64,000 bases of DNA from the NCBI GenBank assembly GCA_031428275.1, contig JANPPC010000008.1:62001-126000 (forward strand), given 5' to 3'. The notes beneath the pieces were generated by a model. It worked only from the letters and a program-made list of their open reading frames with translations. It was not told the DNA's origin and ran no database searches. Shown in pieces: positions 51,968 to 61,357 of this stretch (position 1 is the stretch's first letter; each line of letters opens with the position of its first letter). Made by a program: the position numbers and the translations under genes. The DNA is from Pseudobdellovibrio sp031428275. GTDB lineage: Bacteria > Bdellovibrionota > Bdellovibrionia > Bdellovibrionales > Bdellovibrionaceae.

Positions 51968-53275
51968 ATGTCTGAACCTGCTAACGCACCCGTTATTGCT
52001 TTGTATCTAGGCGAATCCTACGCATCTTTGGGTGTTTTTGATTTTACAAGTAAGAAAAAGCCAAAAATGCTTTTCGAAAAGTCAGTTTTTTTACCACAAG
52101 TCAGTTTTAAAAATTTGTTGAATCAAACGAAAACAGCATTGTCCGAGGCAACGTTTGAAAAAATTTTTATCGTGACTCGTTATCTTGATCGCTTGAAAAC
52201 CTTTCGCCTAGGCGGAAGCGTGGTGCAGGTCGTGGTTGAAGGATTCGAAAATTCTTATTCAGCCACCGATACCAATTCCTTGTCTTTAGCGGCATCGACA
52301 TTAGTCATTTCTATTAACGACAAAACGGTCAGCGAAGAACTCTTAAACTCTGAACTTGAACGGATTCATAAGATTAATCCTGATTCGAATAAAATTGTTT
52401 TACAACTTTCTGAAGAAAAAATTTCGGCCGCGAACCGCGACATGATTTATAATTTCTTTATCGAAAAAGAATTTAATGTTTTTGTTTGCGCGCAACCTGA
52501 TGATTTAGCACAGGTCCGACGCAGTCTTTTAAATGCCGGTTCTGAAGGAACAAAAGAAGAGATCTTAAGTGAAATCCGCGAGTCTTTAGGCGAAGAGGTC
52601 GAAATTAATTTCTGGGCAGACGGCGGATTTAAGACAGAATTTGAAAATTATGAAATATTTTCGAGTGCGAGCGATTTTTTAGCCAGTTGCCTACAAGATA
52701 AAAAAGCAAACTATGGTGCCTACTTAGATCACGAAACTTTTCGCATGATTTCGACCGAGCAAAAATCGACCTGGCATAGCCCTTGGGGGCCGATGCCGAT
52801 GGATCATAAAGATCTAGCTGAATTAACTCCGCATCCGTTTTCAGAAATTAAACTCGATCATTTGTCTATGTTAAGCGTAGGTAAAAAGCCCACGCAGTAC
52901 GAGCCCGGCCCGGTTTTAGCCGGCCGCGGAATGAAACCGCTTGTGATTGACGCTTTTCAAAGTGATTTAGCCGAGAATTCTTATATGCAAAGCTTGTTTC
53001 CGAACATGAACACAGAATTGCAACGTAAAAAAATTGATAACCACTTTTCAGTTTTAGAAAAAGGCCAATTAACAAATCTTTTATCTACGACCAAAACCGA
53101 AATGAAGTCGACGATTCAAAATGGACTTGCTACTGAGATAAATCAATTTTCGAAAAATCAGTCTGTTGTCTTGATGGGGCCACTGCAACATCTAGTGCCG
53201 CTAAATTCTAAATTAGTCATTCGAATGGAAAACTTTTTTTGGCCAACCGAAATTATTAAAAAGGTTCAGCTATGA
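51968..53275 (+). CDS. Divergent HyuA-like (hydantoinase/oxoprolinase) protein
   Basis: 435 residues, shorter than HyuA (about 680). The N-terminus 'VIALYLGESYASLGVFDFTS' fits the ASKHA phosphate-1 strand, degraded from the usual DxGGTFTD. 'YEPGPVLAGRGMKPLVIDAF' matches the HyuA box PGPxxxGRGxxPxVxDA. The catalytic centre seems altered. Overlaps the HyuB-like gene by 4 bases, which supports the pairing. Whether it still acts as an ATP-dependent amidase is doubtful. Confidence 0.65.
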   Translation: MSEPANAPVIALYLGESYASLGVFDFTSKKKPKMLFEKSVFLPQVSFKNLLNQTKTALSEATFEKIFIVTRYLDRLKTFRLGGSVVQVVVEGFENSYSATDTNSLSLAASTLVISINDKTVSEELLNSELERIHKINPDSNKIVLQLSEEKISAANRDMIYNFFIEKEFNVFVCAQPDDLAQVRRSLLNAGSEGTKEEILSEIRESLGEEVEINFWADGGFKTEFENYEIFSSASDFLASCLQDKKANYGAYLDHETFRMISTEQKSTWHSPWGPMPMDHKDLAELTPHPFSEIKLDHLSMLSVGKKPTQYEPGPVLAGRGMKPLVIDAFQSDLAENSYMQSLFPNMNTELQRKKIDNHFSVLEKGQLTNLLSTTKTEMKSTIQNGLATEINQFSKNQSVVLMGPLQHLVPLNSKLVIRMENFFWPTEIIKKVQL

Positions 53276-54516
53276 ACGCCGCGACTTACCAGAACCAACT
53301 ACAGCAGCTCATGCGGGCTTTTCCGTCTTGTTCGTTGGTCAATGCCGACGGCGCACTTTTAGCTTCAAATGACCAGCGCACCGAAATTTTAACGACTACC
53401 CGCTTGGTCGTTTTTCAAATCATTAAAAAGTATTTAAACCCACAGCCTAAAGACTTATTCGTGATGAATGATCCAGAAAATGGCGGCTATAGTTTATCTA
53501 AACTTATTTTTGTAGCCGCAGTTGACCCAAATTTATTCGTAATTTGGGATGAGAGTTGTCATCTAATTGATTTTAAAATCCCGCCCACTCCGCTTTATGA
53601 AAAAGATCGAAAAAATGAATTTGTGTGGAAGGCATTAGTTGACTCAAACGAAAACGCATACGAATTAACGGAGTTTTTCGAAAACGAAAAAAGCAAGATC
53701 GACATTTTGATCGGTCAACCTGCACTCATTAAAAGTTTGGCTCAAGCCAAGCTGCAAGCGGTTTGGCTGAAAGCTACGCAAGAGGTATTCGAACATCAGT
53801 TTTCTAGTAAAGCGATGGGGTCTTTCGATTGTCAGTATCAAACACCGACGAACCAACTGATAAAGCTTAAATTTACGTCTGAAGAGCGCCAAAATGTTCG
53901 ATTAATCTCGTTAGATTTTACAAATTCGTCATTAGCGACGACGTATCACGCGGCTTCGCATGTTATCGAAAGCGGATTGGTACAAAGATTAATTAAGTTT
54001 TACCAAATTGAAAAGTACCTATCACAATCGATCCTAGATAAAATTAAAATTATTTTACCACCAAAATCGATTGCTTCAAAAGCTCATTTCATCGGTCGGT
54101 ATAATCACGAATTACAGTCGGCGTGCAGCCAACTTTGCCAACACAATTTGACCCAACTTAATTCGCAGATTCGTAAAGGTGCCGCCGCCTTTGAGATTGA
54201 ATCGGAGCTTTGGATAGAACTGAAAGCTAAAAATCAAAATTTTAAAATGAACTTTCACCAAAAAACTATGCTTTTGCCTTGTATCGAACCCTTGATTCAA
54301 GAAAAGGCGATCGAAGTTAAAAAAATGCAAAAGACAGATCACGGATTCAACCTTAGTTTTCAAATTCTGCAACCGCGCTTTGACGTTTTGAAAGTCACAA
54401 CAAAACTAGGCTGCGCGAAGAATGAAGATTTTTTAAAGTTAAATGGCCAGCTCATCAGTTCGGGCGATCACCCGGTTAAAGTCGGCGATACAGTAACGGT
54501 GAAGTGGCTTTTTTAG
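53272..54516 (+). CDS. Divergent HyuB-like (hydantoinase B/oxoprolinase) protein
   Basis: 414 residues, versus about 520 in HyuB. 'DLFVMNDPENGGYSLSKLIFVAAV' aligns with the HyuB box NDPYxGGTHxxD, but the following His and Asp are Tyr and Lys-like changes. 'GSFDCQYQTP' and 'HAASHVIESGLVQRLIKFYQIEK' keep the order of the family. Likely forms a complex with the HyuA-like protein. No substrate can be assigned. Confidence 0.65.
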   Translation: MNAATYQNQLQQLMRAFPSCSLVNADGALLASNDQRTEILTTTRLVVFQIIKKYLNPQPKDLFVMNDPENGGYSLSKLIFVAAVDPNLFVIWDESCHLIDFKIPPTPLYEKDRKNEFVWKALVDSNENAYELTEFFENEKSKIDILIGQPALIKSLAQAKLQAVWLKATQEVFEHQFSSKAMGSFDCQYQTPTNQLIKLKFTSEERQNVRLISLDFTNSSLATTYHAASHVIESGLVQRLIKFYQIEKYLSQSILDKIKIILPPKSIASKAHFIGRYNHELQSACSQLCQHNLTQLNSQIRKGAAAFEIESELWIELKAKNQNFKMNFHQKTMLLPCIEPLIQEKAIEVKKMQKTDHGFNLSFQILQPRFDVLKVTTKLGCAKNEDFLKLNGQLISSGDHPVKVGDTVTVKWLF

Positions 54517-54520
54517 TTGC

Positions 54521-54562
54521 GGGGGCGCCTAGCCGGGGGCGCCTAGCCGGCCGCACCTAGCC
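54521..54562. repeat. Three 14-base tandem repeats overlapping the ilvA stop codon
   Basis: GGGGGCGCCTAGCC occurs at 54521-54534 and 54535-54548; a third copy GGCCGCACCTAGCC (three changes) at 54549-54562 contains the minus-strand stop of ilvA (54557). Strikingly G+C-rich compared with both sides. Confidence 0.7.
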
Positions 54563-55765
54563 TTCGACTTTTGCTCCCCAATTTCTAAGTGCTTCACGAA
54601 TTAGCTCGATATGGTCGCGCCCGGTGGTTTCCATGACGAAATCAATGCGCGTTTCTTTTAAATTCAAACCTTGAGTCACGCGGTCATGGTGTACTTCTAA
54701 AATATTTGCTTTATGTTCAGCCAAAATTCGAGTCAGTTGGCTTAAGCTTCCCGGGATATCAGGTACAATCACCGTCATTTCAGATAAACGTCCACGTTCA
54801 ATCTGGCCACGCTGAATAACTTGTGAAACGATATTTAAATCAATGTTGCCGCCGCATACCAGAACGCAAGTCTTTTGCGCCGGCACTACTTTTTTAGAAA
54901 GAATGGCGGCTAGCGATGCAGCACCGGCACCTTCCGAAACGGTTTTAACCCGCTCTAGTAAGTAAACGATGGCTTCGGCAATTTCGCCTTCGCTTACCGT
55001 TACAATATCGTCGACGTATTTTGAAATGAAACTTTCGTACATCACAGAGCTAGGTGCTTTAACCGCGATACCGTCTGCGATTGTAGCCGCTGATGGCTTA
55101 AACGCAGGGATCTTTCTGGTCTTGAAATACTCGTACATCGTATCAACAGCTTGTGTTTGCACGCCGATAATTTTAATTTTTGGATTTAAGGTTTTAAGTG
55201 CGATTGCAACACCGCTCATAAGCCCACCACCGCCAATGGGTGCAATAACCATTTCGACGTCAGGGATTTGTTCAAAAATTTCTAAACCTAGCGTACCTTG
55301 TCCGGCGATCACTTTTTCGTCTTCGTACGGGTGCACAAATACATAATTATGCTCTTTTGCTAATTTATAAGCGTGCTCTTTAGCCTCTTCTAAATTTTGT
55401 CCGAATAGAATTGTTTCGGCTCCATAATTTTTAGTGGCTTGCGTTTTTGTTAAGGGGGCAGTCTCAGGCATAACGATTACTGACTTGACGCTATTAAGTG
55501 TCGCACTCAGTGCAACACCTTGGGCGTGATTTCCGGCCGAGCACGCAATAACTCCGCGGGCGCGCTCTTCTTTCGTTAGACTTGCGATTTTATTAAATGC
55601 TCCTCGTAGTTTGAAACTTCCGGTGCGCTGGGTATTTTCTAATTTAAAGTAAATATCTTTTTGAAATAATGCTGAACACGATCTGGATAAATCACACGGA
55701 GTTTCATTGATGTGATCTTGAATAACTGAGCGTGCGGCCTGGATGTCTTGAAGTGTAACTTTCAT
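54557..55765 (-). CDS. ilvA: Threonine ammonia-lyase (ACT-domain form)
   Basis: 402 residues. PLP-fold II with 'KLENTQRTGSFKLRGAFNKI' (PLP Lys in SFKLRG), 'ACSAGNHAQGVAL', 'GGGGLMSGVA' (phosphate loop) and 'LVCGGNIDLNIV'. The last 75 residues 'MTVIVPDIPGSLSQLTRILAEHKANILEV' are an ACT domain, as in the TdcB-like/IlvA short form. It converts threonine to 2-oxobutanoate for isoleucine. Regulatory details cannot be seen. Near the C-terminus the tandem repeats begin. Confidence 0.93.
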   Translation of the reverse strand: MKVTLQDIQAARSVIQDHINETPCDLSRSCSALFQKDIYFKLENTQRTGSFKLRGAFNKIASLTKEERARGVIACSAGNHAQGVALSATLNSVKSVIVMPETAPLTKTQATKNYGAETILFGQNLEEAKEHAYKLAKEHNYVFVHPYEDEKVIAGQGTLGLEIFEQIPDVEMVIAPIGGGGLMSGVAIALKTLNPKIKIIGVQTQAVDTMYEYFKTRKIPAFKPSAATIADGIAVKAPSSVMYESFISKYVDDIVTVSEGEIAEAIVYLLERVKTVSEGAGAASLAAILSKKVVPAQKTCVLVCGGNIDLNIVSQVIQRGQIERGRLSEMTVIVPDIPGSLSQLTRILAEHKANILEVHHDRVTQGLNLKETRIDFVMETTGRDHIELIREALRNWGAKVEG

Positions 55766-55867
55766 AATAGGCTAAGTATACCGAACTTAAATTGTTTGTG
55801 AACTGAAGAATTTAGAATCACGCTATAGAAATAGCCCTATTTGAACAGCAAATAAACGGGCGCTTTT

Positions 55868-56146
55868 CTACCAGTAAACCGCTAGACCCCACAAAGGTGG
55901 ATACTGCGTTTTCATCAGGTGCTCCCAATTATCTATTTGCGGACGAAGGTCGGCGGGGTCGGCGTCGATGCCTAAAGCCGCTTTCTCATTAAAAAATAGA
56001 AATGGAGCAAAGTGCTTGCTACAACCGCTGCACTTGGTAACCACGGCCGCTTCGACCGAATTAATGGTGTTACAAAGGTGGCAACGTCTTACGTGAGTTA
56101 TTTTTTCTTCGTTCGGTGCTGTCATGTACTTATTATTCTTGCTCAT
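55868..56146 (-). CDS. Small zinc-ribbon-like protein
   Basis: 92 residues. Two Cys pairs, 'RRCHLCNTINS' and 'TKCSGCSKHFAPF', spaced 18 residues apart, form a treble-clef/zinc-ribbon. The rest is 'DADPADLRPQIDNWEHLMKTQYPPLWGLAVYW', Trp-rich. DNA or protein binding is possible. Family unknown. Confidence 0.65.
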   Translation of the reverse strand: MSKNNKYMTAPNEEKITHVRRCHLCNTINSVEAAVVTKCSGCSKHFAPFLFFNEKAALGIDADPADLRPQIDNWEHLMKTQYPPLWGLAVYW

Positions 56147-56378
56147 GCGATTCTACTCAGCAAGAAATTCACCAGCTATTCTAACAATAGAATGTTCGTT
56201 AATGAGAGCTGTAACGAATTGAGTGTCTACTGACTTGACGCGACGGCGTGATTGGTTCGCTGAGCAGAGATCGGGTGTTTTCCCTAATTGAGACAAAATG
56301 GTCGGTATAGCCAAACTATATTTATGATTTGAACGATAAATTTTAAGAATTAACTAGACCAAAGCCGAAGAGTGAAAT

Positions 56379-57536
56379 ATGAAAATTAAAAATTCGTACA
56401 TCATCGCTATGGCAGTAACTTTACTTCTTACCCCATCGGTTAAAGCAGCTGGTCAATTTCAGTTTCTTGACTACCAAGAGTTTCAAAATTTAACTTCCGG
56501 TGAAAAAAAGATCTATATCGATGCCGTTCAAAAGGTGTCGATCGCATTCGAAGATTCACTATCATCACTTTCTTCGCGAAACGCGAAGTGGTCAGCCCTT
56601 TTTAGCAGCCCCGCAGCGCAGGCCGAAATGAAGGCTGATAACACTTACGAAAGTTCAGATAATGACACCCGAATGGAGAATGCCAAGCTTAGTTATCTAA
56701 TTGGAAGAATTCCGCTTTACGATAGCACCCAGGCAAGTCAAAAAGGTGACGGGATTAAACAACATATTAAAGACGTCTACGCTAACGCTTACGTGCGTAT
56801 GCTGAAGCTATCAAAAAAGAAAATGTCCAGTACCGAAAATAAGTATTTTGCGCAAAATTTAAAATCTTTACGCAAAGCTCAAGATATAGTTATGAAGTAC
56901 GAACCTGGTATGGCTAACGAAAGAAAAGCGATCGATGCATTATCACAGCAATTTCAAGTTCAAGACAAGTCGGGCAAAAAGTCAGCGCCTAAGTACACCG
57001 AAATTATTACTGAAAAAGCTGCCGATCAAGTGGCGACTCCCCATTGTATTTATGCGGGATTTTTAATTACTAAAAGTAAATGCGAAGCCCCGATTGCTTT
57101 ACCCGCTGGTTTTGAATTAAAAGAAATATCGACGAAAGATTTTAAATGCGACGTGGGTCAAGGAAACGTCATTTGTAACCCATTAGTCTTCGGCTATAAA
57201 AATTCAAAAACGGCTTACTGCACTTCTAAGTCAATAAGCCCTTCGAAAGAATGCTCGCGGGCGTCAGATAATTTAGATAACGCAAAACGCTTACTTGCTA
57301 TGTGGAACAATCCTGAAAATAAAAATGCGATCCAAATATACCAGAACGAACTTAAATCGTTATGCGACCCGTCTAAGCAAAGATCGTCTGACGTTTTAAA
57401 AACATGTAAAGTTGTTCAGGCTCAGTTTAATGGCCGGTTGCAGGCTGAAGTTGTCGTCGCGAGCAAACAGCGACTCAAAGAGAGCTCTACAACTAAAGAA
57501 AGCATCTTACCATCAAAAGTCGGTGGAGCACGTTAA
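56379..57536 (+). CDS. Secreted hypothetical protein
   Basis: 385 residues. Signal peptide 'SYIIAMAVTLLLTPSVKAAG'. Residues about 25-190 are helical and Lys-rich ('SLSSLSSRNAKWSALF', 'SKKKMSSTENKYFAQNLKSLRKAQDIV'), then a cysteine-rich domain with 'HCIYAGFLITKSKCEAP', 'FKCDVGQGNVICNP', 'YCTSKSISPSKECSRASD' and 'LCDPSK...TCKVV' (about nine Cys). No family known to me. Upstream (56288) is TTGAGAC, 91 bases before the start, like the murein-enzyme genes. Confidence 0.65.
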   Translation: MKIKNSYIIAMAVTLLLTPSVKAAGQFQFLDYQEFQNLTSGEKKIYIDAVQKVSIAFEDSLSSLSSRNAKWSALFSSPAAQAEMKADNTYESSDNDTRMENAKLSYLIGRIPLYDSTQASQKGDGIKQHIKDVYANAYVRMLKLSKKKMSSTENKYFAQNLKSLRKAQDIVMKYEPGMANERKAIDALSQQFQVQDKSGKKSAPKYTEIITEKAADQVATPHCIYAGFLITKSKCEAPIALPAGFELKEISTKDFKCDVGQGNVICNPLVFGYKNSKTAYCTSKSISPSKECSRASDNLDNAKRLLAMWNNPENKNAIQIYQNELKSLCDPSKQRSSDVLKTCKVVQAQFNGRLQAEVVVASKQRLKESSTTKESILPSKVGGAR

Positions 57537-57540
57537 CAGC

Positions 57541-58284
57541 TTAGCTTAAGCAGACTTTAATAAAGCTAGGCACTTCAAGCGATGCCCCGCCAATCAGAAA
57601 ACCATCAACATGTGGCACTTTTAACAATGCCTCAGCATTGTCAGCTTTAACACTTCCACCATATAAAATTTGAAAGCTCGTAAAACCACGTGCTGAGACT
57701 TTGTCAAAAATCGCCTGATGTACTTCGGCGATTTGCTCAACTGTGGCCACTTTACCTGTGCCAATTGCCCAAACGGGTTCGTAAGCAATCACGATACGGG
57801 TATTTAAATCTAAACCTTTTAAACCAGCATCAAGTTGAGCAAAGCAAACCGGCAAAGTCTGAAAAGCTTCGCGCTGATTTAAACTTTCACCGACGCAGAA
57901 TACTGAAGTCATATTTAAAGACTGTAATAAATGATTTTTTTTATTTAAAAACTCATCCACTTCTTTAAAAATTTCGCGACGCTCGCTATGACCGACCAAT
58001 GCGTATTTTGCTTTCAGTGCTAAACTTGCAACTTCGGCCGAGTTCTCACCTGTAAAGGCGCCCGATTTTTCAGAGTAAATATTTTGTGGACCAAAACTAA
58101 TTTCTGTACCGGCGCACAAACTACACACGGCCTCAAGCGAAAATGCCTGAGGAAATAAAATCACCTCGCGCTCGTTAAAAAAATCTTTGTGCTTAAACAC
58201 TTCATTTTTAAATTCAATAATGAACTGACGCGCTTGTTCGGGAGTTTTATTCAATTTCCAATTGGCCGCAAATATTTTTTTCAT
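57541..58284 (-). CDS. tpiA: Triosephosphate isomerase
   Basis: 247 residues. 'FAANWKLNKT' (catalytic Lys), 'YALVGHSERREIFKE' (catalytic His), 'IVIAYEPVWAIGTGKVATVEQ' (catalytic Glu) and 'ILYGGSVKADNAEALL' are complete. Interconverts DHAP and glyceraldehyde-3-phosphate. Last gene of gap-pgk-tpiA; the DHAP made by the proposed shunt would enter here. 4 bases separate it from pgk. Confidence 0.95.
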   Translation of the reverse strand: MKKIFAANWKLNKTPEQARQFIIEFKNEVFKHKDFFNEREVILFPQAFSLEAVCSLCAGTEISFGPQNIYSEKSGAFTGENSAEVASLALKAKYALVGHSERREIFKEVDEFLNKKNHLLQSLNMTSVFCVGESLNQREAFQTLPVCFAQLDAGLKGLDLNTRIVIAYEPVWAIGTGKVATVEQIAEVHQAIFDKVSARGFTSFQILYGGSVKADNAEALLKVPHVDGFLIGGASLEVPSFIKVCLS

Positions 58285-58288
58285 GCGA

Positions 58289-59515
58289 TTACTCTAAATT
58301 CGTTTCGCTTTGCTTACGCGGACGCAAGATCTCAAGCCCCGGAAGTTTTTCACCTTGAAGATATTCTAAGCTAGCTCCGCCGCCCGTTGAAATGTGGGTC
58401 ATTTTGCTAGCGTAACCTGAAGCTTCAGCCGCAGCAGCCGAATCACCACCGCCAACGATCATGGTACCACTTGATTCAGACATCACTTTCGCGACCGCAA
58501 ATGTGCCCGCTGAAAAAGCTGGGTTTTCAAAAACACCCATTGGGCCATTCCAAAATACCGTCGACGCATTTGATAAAGCCACAGTGAAGTTACGGATCGT
58601 TTGTGGGCCGATATCTAAACCCATTTCATTATCATCAATAATCGCCGAATTTGTTACACGCTTAGTAGCAACATCACCAAATGATTTAGCCACCAGGTGA
58701 TCAACAGGTAAAAGTATTGTTTTATTACGGGCTTCCATACGTGCGATCATCTCTTTGGCGTATTTTAATTTTTCAGATTCGACCAATGATTTACCGACGG
58801 GCACACCTTGAGCTTTTAAAAAAGTATAGGCCATTGCACCGCCAATAACAAAGCCGTCGACCACATTGATTAACTTTTCGATAACGTCAATTTTGTCAGA
58901 AACTTTTGATCCACCTAAGACGGCGATGTAAGGTTTTTTAGGGCTATCTGTTAAACTGTCTAACATTTTAATTTCTTTTTCAATTAGAAATCCGATACCC
59001 GCTTTTTTCTGCATCACCTCTGGCATAGCGTGAATACTGGCATGCGCGCGATGACAGGCTCCGAAGGCATCGTTGATATAAATATCAGTGTAGCTGGCCC
59101 ATTGGTTTGCTAATTCGATGCTGTTAGCTTCTTCTCCTGGATCAAAACGAAGATTTTCTAAACAGATGATTTCGTTTTTCATATTACCGTAAAGAATATG
59201 TTTAACACCTTCCGAAGAAGGCTCTTCCATTAAGACCACTTCACGATTTAATAGTTCACTTAAACGGATTGCTACGGGCTCAAGCGAAAACTGCTTGTCA
59301 TCTGCAGATTTAGGGCGGCCCAAGTGCGAAGCAACGATCAGCTTTGCACCTTTTTCCAAACAGTAATTAATCGTCGGCAAGCTGGCCGTGATACGATTTT
59401 CATCGGTAATCTTTCCGTCTTTCATCGGAACGTTTAAATCTAAACGTAAGAAAACAGTTTTGCTTGTTAGTTCGAAATCTCTAATTGTTTTAATTCCACG
59501 AAGTCCTGAAGACAT
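58289..59515 (-). CDS. pgk: Phosphoglycerate kinase
   Basis: 408 residues. 'RLDLNVPMKDGKITDENRITASLPTI', 'LIVASHLGRPK', 'LENLRFDPGEEAN', 'DAFGACHRAHASIHAMP', 'AVLGGSKVSDKI', and 'GGGDSAAAAEASGYASKMTHISTGGGASLEYLQGEKLPG' are Pgk throughout. It makes ATP from 1,3-bisphosphoglycerate. Standard length. Lies 13 bases after gap. Confidence 0.95.
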   Translation of the reverse strand: MSSGLRGIKTIRDFELTSKTVFLRLDLNVPMKDGKITDENRITASLPTINYCLEKGAKLIVASHLGRPKSADDKQFSLEPVAIRLSELLNREVVLMEEPSSEGVKHILYGNMKNEIICLENLRFDPGEEANSIELANQWASYTDIYINDAFGACHRAHASIHAMPEVMQKKAGIGFLIEKEIKMLDSLTDSPKKPYIAVLGGSKVSDKIDVIEKLINVVDGFVIGGAMAYTFLKAQGVPVGKSLVESEKLKYAKEMIARMEARNKTILLPVDHLVAKSFGDVATKRVTNSAIIDDNEMGLDIGPQTIRNFTVALSNASTVFWNGPMGVFENPAFSAGTFAVAKVMSESSGTMIVGGGDSAAAAEASGYASKMTHISTGGGASLEYLQGEKLPGLEILRPRKQSETNLE

Positions 59516-59528
59516 AATTACCTACTTA

Positions 59529-60530
59529 CTATTTTTTAGATTCCATATACAAAGCCATATCGACCATACGGCTAGAAAAACCGTACTCGTTATCATACCA
59601 AGATAAAACTTTCGCCATTTTGCCACCAACTACCATTGTGGTTTTTGCATCAACCGTAGAAGACATTGGGTTACCATTGTAATCTATGCTGACTAATTCT
59701 TTATCTTCTACCGCAAGCACACCTTTGAAAGCGCCTTTTGCAGCGTCACGCAAAACATTGTTTACCGAATCTATCGTCATTTCTTTCTTAGAGTTGAAAG
59801 TAAAATCGACTAAGCTCACGTTCGGGGTTGGTACGCGCACCGACAAACCATCAATCTTACCTTTTAATTCAGGCAATACTAATCCAACGGCTTTCGCGGC
59901 GCCCGTCGTTGTTGGAATCATCGAAACACCTGCCGTTCGAGCTCTGCGTAAATCTTTGTGCGAAGAATCGATAATACGCTGATCGCTTGTATACGAGTGA
60001 ATCGTCATCATCGTGCCGCTTTCGATTCCGAAAGCGTCGTTTAGAACTTTCGCTAAAGGAGCTAAACAGTTCGTCGTGCAAGATGCGTTTGAAATAAATA
60101 TGTGTTTTGCCGGATCGTAATCTGTGTGGTTAATACCGTAAACCACAGTCATATCCACACCGTCGGCCGGAGCTGATACCATTACTTTTTTAGCGCCCGC
60201 ACCAATATGCTTTTGAAAGTCTTCTTTACCTTTTAAGGCACCAGTACACTCCATCACTAAATCAACACCCCAAGCTTTCCAAGGAATTTGTGCAGGATCT
60301 TTAGTTTGCGAGACCGGAATTTTTTTACCGTTTACGATTAGGTTTTGTTCATCATGTGAAATTTCGGCATCTAAAATACCATGTGAAGAATCATATTTTA
60401 ATAAGTGAGCTAAGCCTTCGACGCTATCTAAAGAGTTGATACCGACGATATCAAGCTTTTCAAAACCCGCGCGAAAAAACATACGACCGATACGTCCGAA
60501 ACCATTGATACCAACTTTGACTTTTGACAT
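59529..60530 (-). CDS. gap: Glyceraldehyde-3-phosphate dehydrogenase
   Basis: 333 residues. Rossmann start 'VKVGINGFGRIGRMFFRAG', catalytic 'SNASCTTNCLAPL' (C151) and 'TIHSYTSDQ'. Two cofactor-specificity positions differ from the NAD type. The residue usually Asp after 'IN' is Ser ('VGINSLDS', S33), and the usual Leu-Pro before 'HKDLRRAR' is Ser-Ser (189-190). Both changes favour NADP in chloroplast and engineered enzymes. So it may prefer NADP, or accept both cofactors. Head of gap-pgk-tpiA. GAGAGG ribosome binding site. Confidence 0.94.
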   Translation of the reverse strand: MSKVKVGINGFGRIGRMFFRAGFEKLDIVGINSLDSVEGLAHLLKYDSSHGILDAEISHDEQNLIVNGKKIPVSQTKDPAQIPWKAWGVDLVMECTGALKGKEDFQKHIGAGAKKVMVSAPADGVDMTVVYGINHTDYDPAKHIFISNASCTTNCLAPLAKVLNDAFGIESGTMMTIHSYTSDQRIIDSSHKDLRRARTAGVSMIPTTTGAAKAVGLVLPELKGKIDGLSVRVPTPNVSLVDFTFNSKKEMTIDSVNNVLRDAAKGAFKGVLAVEDKELVSIDYNGNPMSSTVDAKTTMVVGGKMAKVLSWYDNEYGFSSRMVDMALYMESKK

Positions 60531-60573
60531 TTTAATTTCCTCTCAATTAATGAATCTAATTTCTAAAAAAATA

Positions 60574-60601
60574 ATTATAACTAAATATCTAATTTTCTAA
60601 A
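60574..60601 (-). promoter_or_regulatory. Promoter of the gap-pgk-tpiA operon
   Basis: On the minus strand TTTAGA (-35), 16-base spacer, TATAAT (perfect -10, 60579-60574). The -35 box lies inside the end of tatD, so the operon has its own start although it follows tatD. Confidence 0.6.
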
Positions 60602-61357
60602 CATGACCTGAGCGTTTTTTTTAGTTTGTTCACTTAAAGTTTGCAAGCTGACATTTTTAAGGTCCGCTACAACCTGTGCCGTGTGAACCACATACGCTGA
60701 AGTATTCGGCCTTCCGCGCATGGGAATAGGCGCCAAAAAAGGAGCATCAGTTTCGACATGTAACCGGTCTAACGGAATAATATTCTTCACAATCTGGCGC
60801 AAGTCTTCAGCATTTTTAAAAGTCACCACGCCAGAAATCGAAATGTTAAAACCCAAGTTTAATGCTTCTTGAGCCAACCACGCCGTGCCAGTAAAACAGT
60901 GGATCAATCCCTTCACTCGGCCTTTGAACTCTTTCAAAATCATAATCGTGTCGTCTTCAGCATCGCGTGTATGGATTTCAACCGGCAAATCTAAATCAGC
61001 CGCAATTTGCAACTGATCGCGAAACGCAAATAGCTGCTCTTCTTTGGGCGACTGATTGTAGTGATAATCTAAGCCAATTTCTCCGATAGCCACCACGCGG
61101 GGGTTCGGCGCATTGGCGCGTATGTAGTCGCCTACTTCTTTTGAGTACTTAACCCCTTCATGCGGGTGAATGCCAATTGTGCAGTAAACGTGCGGAGCAT
61201 ACTTTTCGGCAAGCTCAATCATAATTGGCAAGTCTTCGGGCTCGGTACCGATTGTAATTAAATTTTTAACACCAGCTTCTTGCGCTAACTTAAGCGCGTG
61301 CTCGGCGCCGCCTTCTAAACGATCTAAGTGGCAGTGTACATCAATCCATTCTAGCAT
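60581..61357 (-). CDS. tatD: TatD family metal-dependent hydrolase
   Basis: 258 residues. 'DVHCHLDRLEGG' (metal-binding His-x-His), 'IGIHPHEG', 'AIGEIGLDYHYN', 'PVEIHTRDAEDD', 'IHCFTGT' and 'VETDAPFLAP' are the complete TatD/YcfH series. Members are Mg-dependent DNases. It overlaps holB by 17 bases; usual tmk-holB-tatD order. Confidence 0.93.
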   Translation of the reverse strand: MLEWIDVHCHLDRLEGGAEHALKLAQEAGVKNLITIGTEPEDLPIMIELAEKYAPHVYCTIGIHPHEGVKYSKEVGDYIRANAPNPRVVAIGEIGLDYHYNQSPKEEQLFAFRDQLQIAADLDLPVEIHTRDAEDDTIMILKEFKGRVKGLIHCFTGTAWLAQEALNLGFNISISGVVTFKNAEDLRQIVKNIIPLDRLHVETDAPFLAPIPMRGRPNTSAYVVHTAQVVADLKNVSLQTLSEQTKKNAQVMFRKLDI

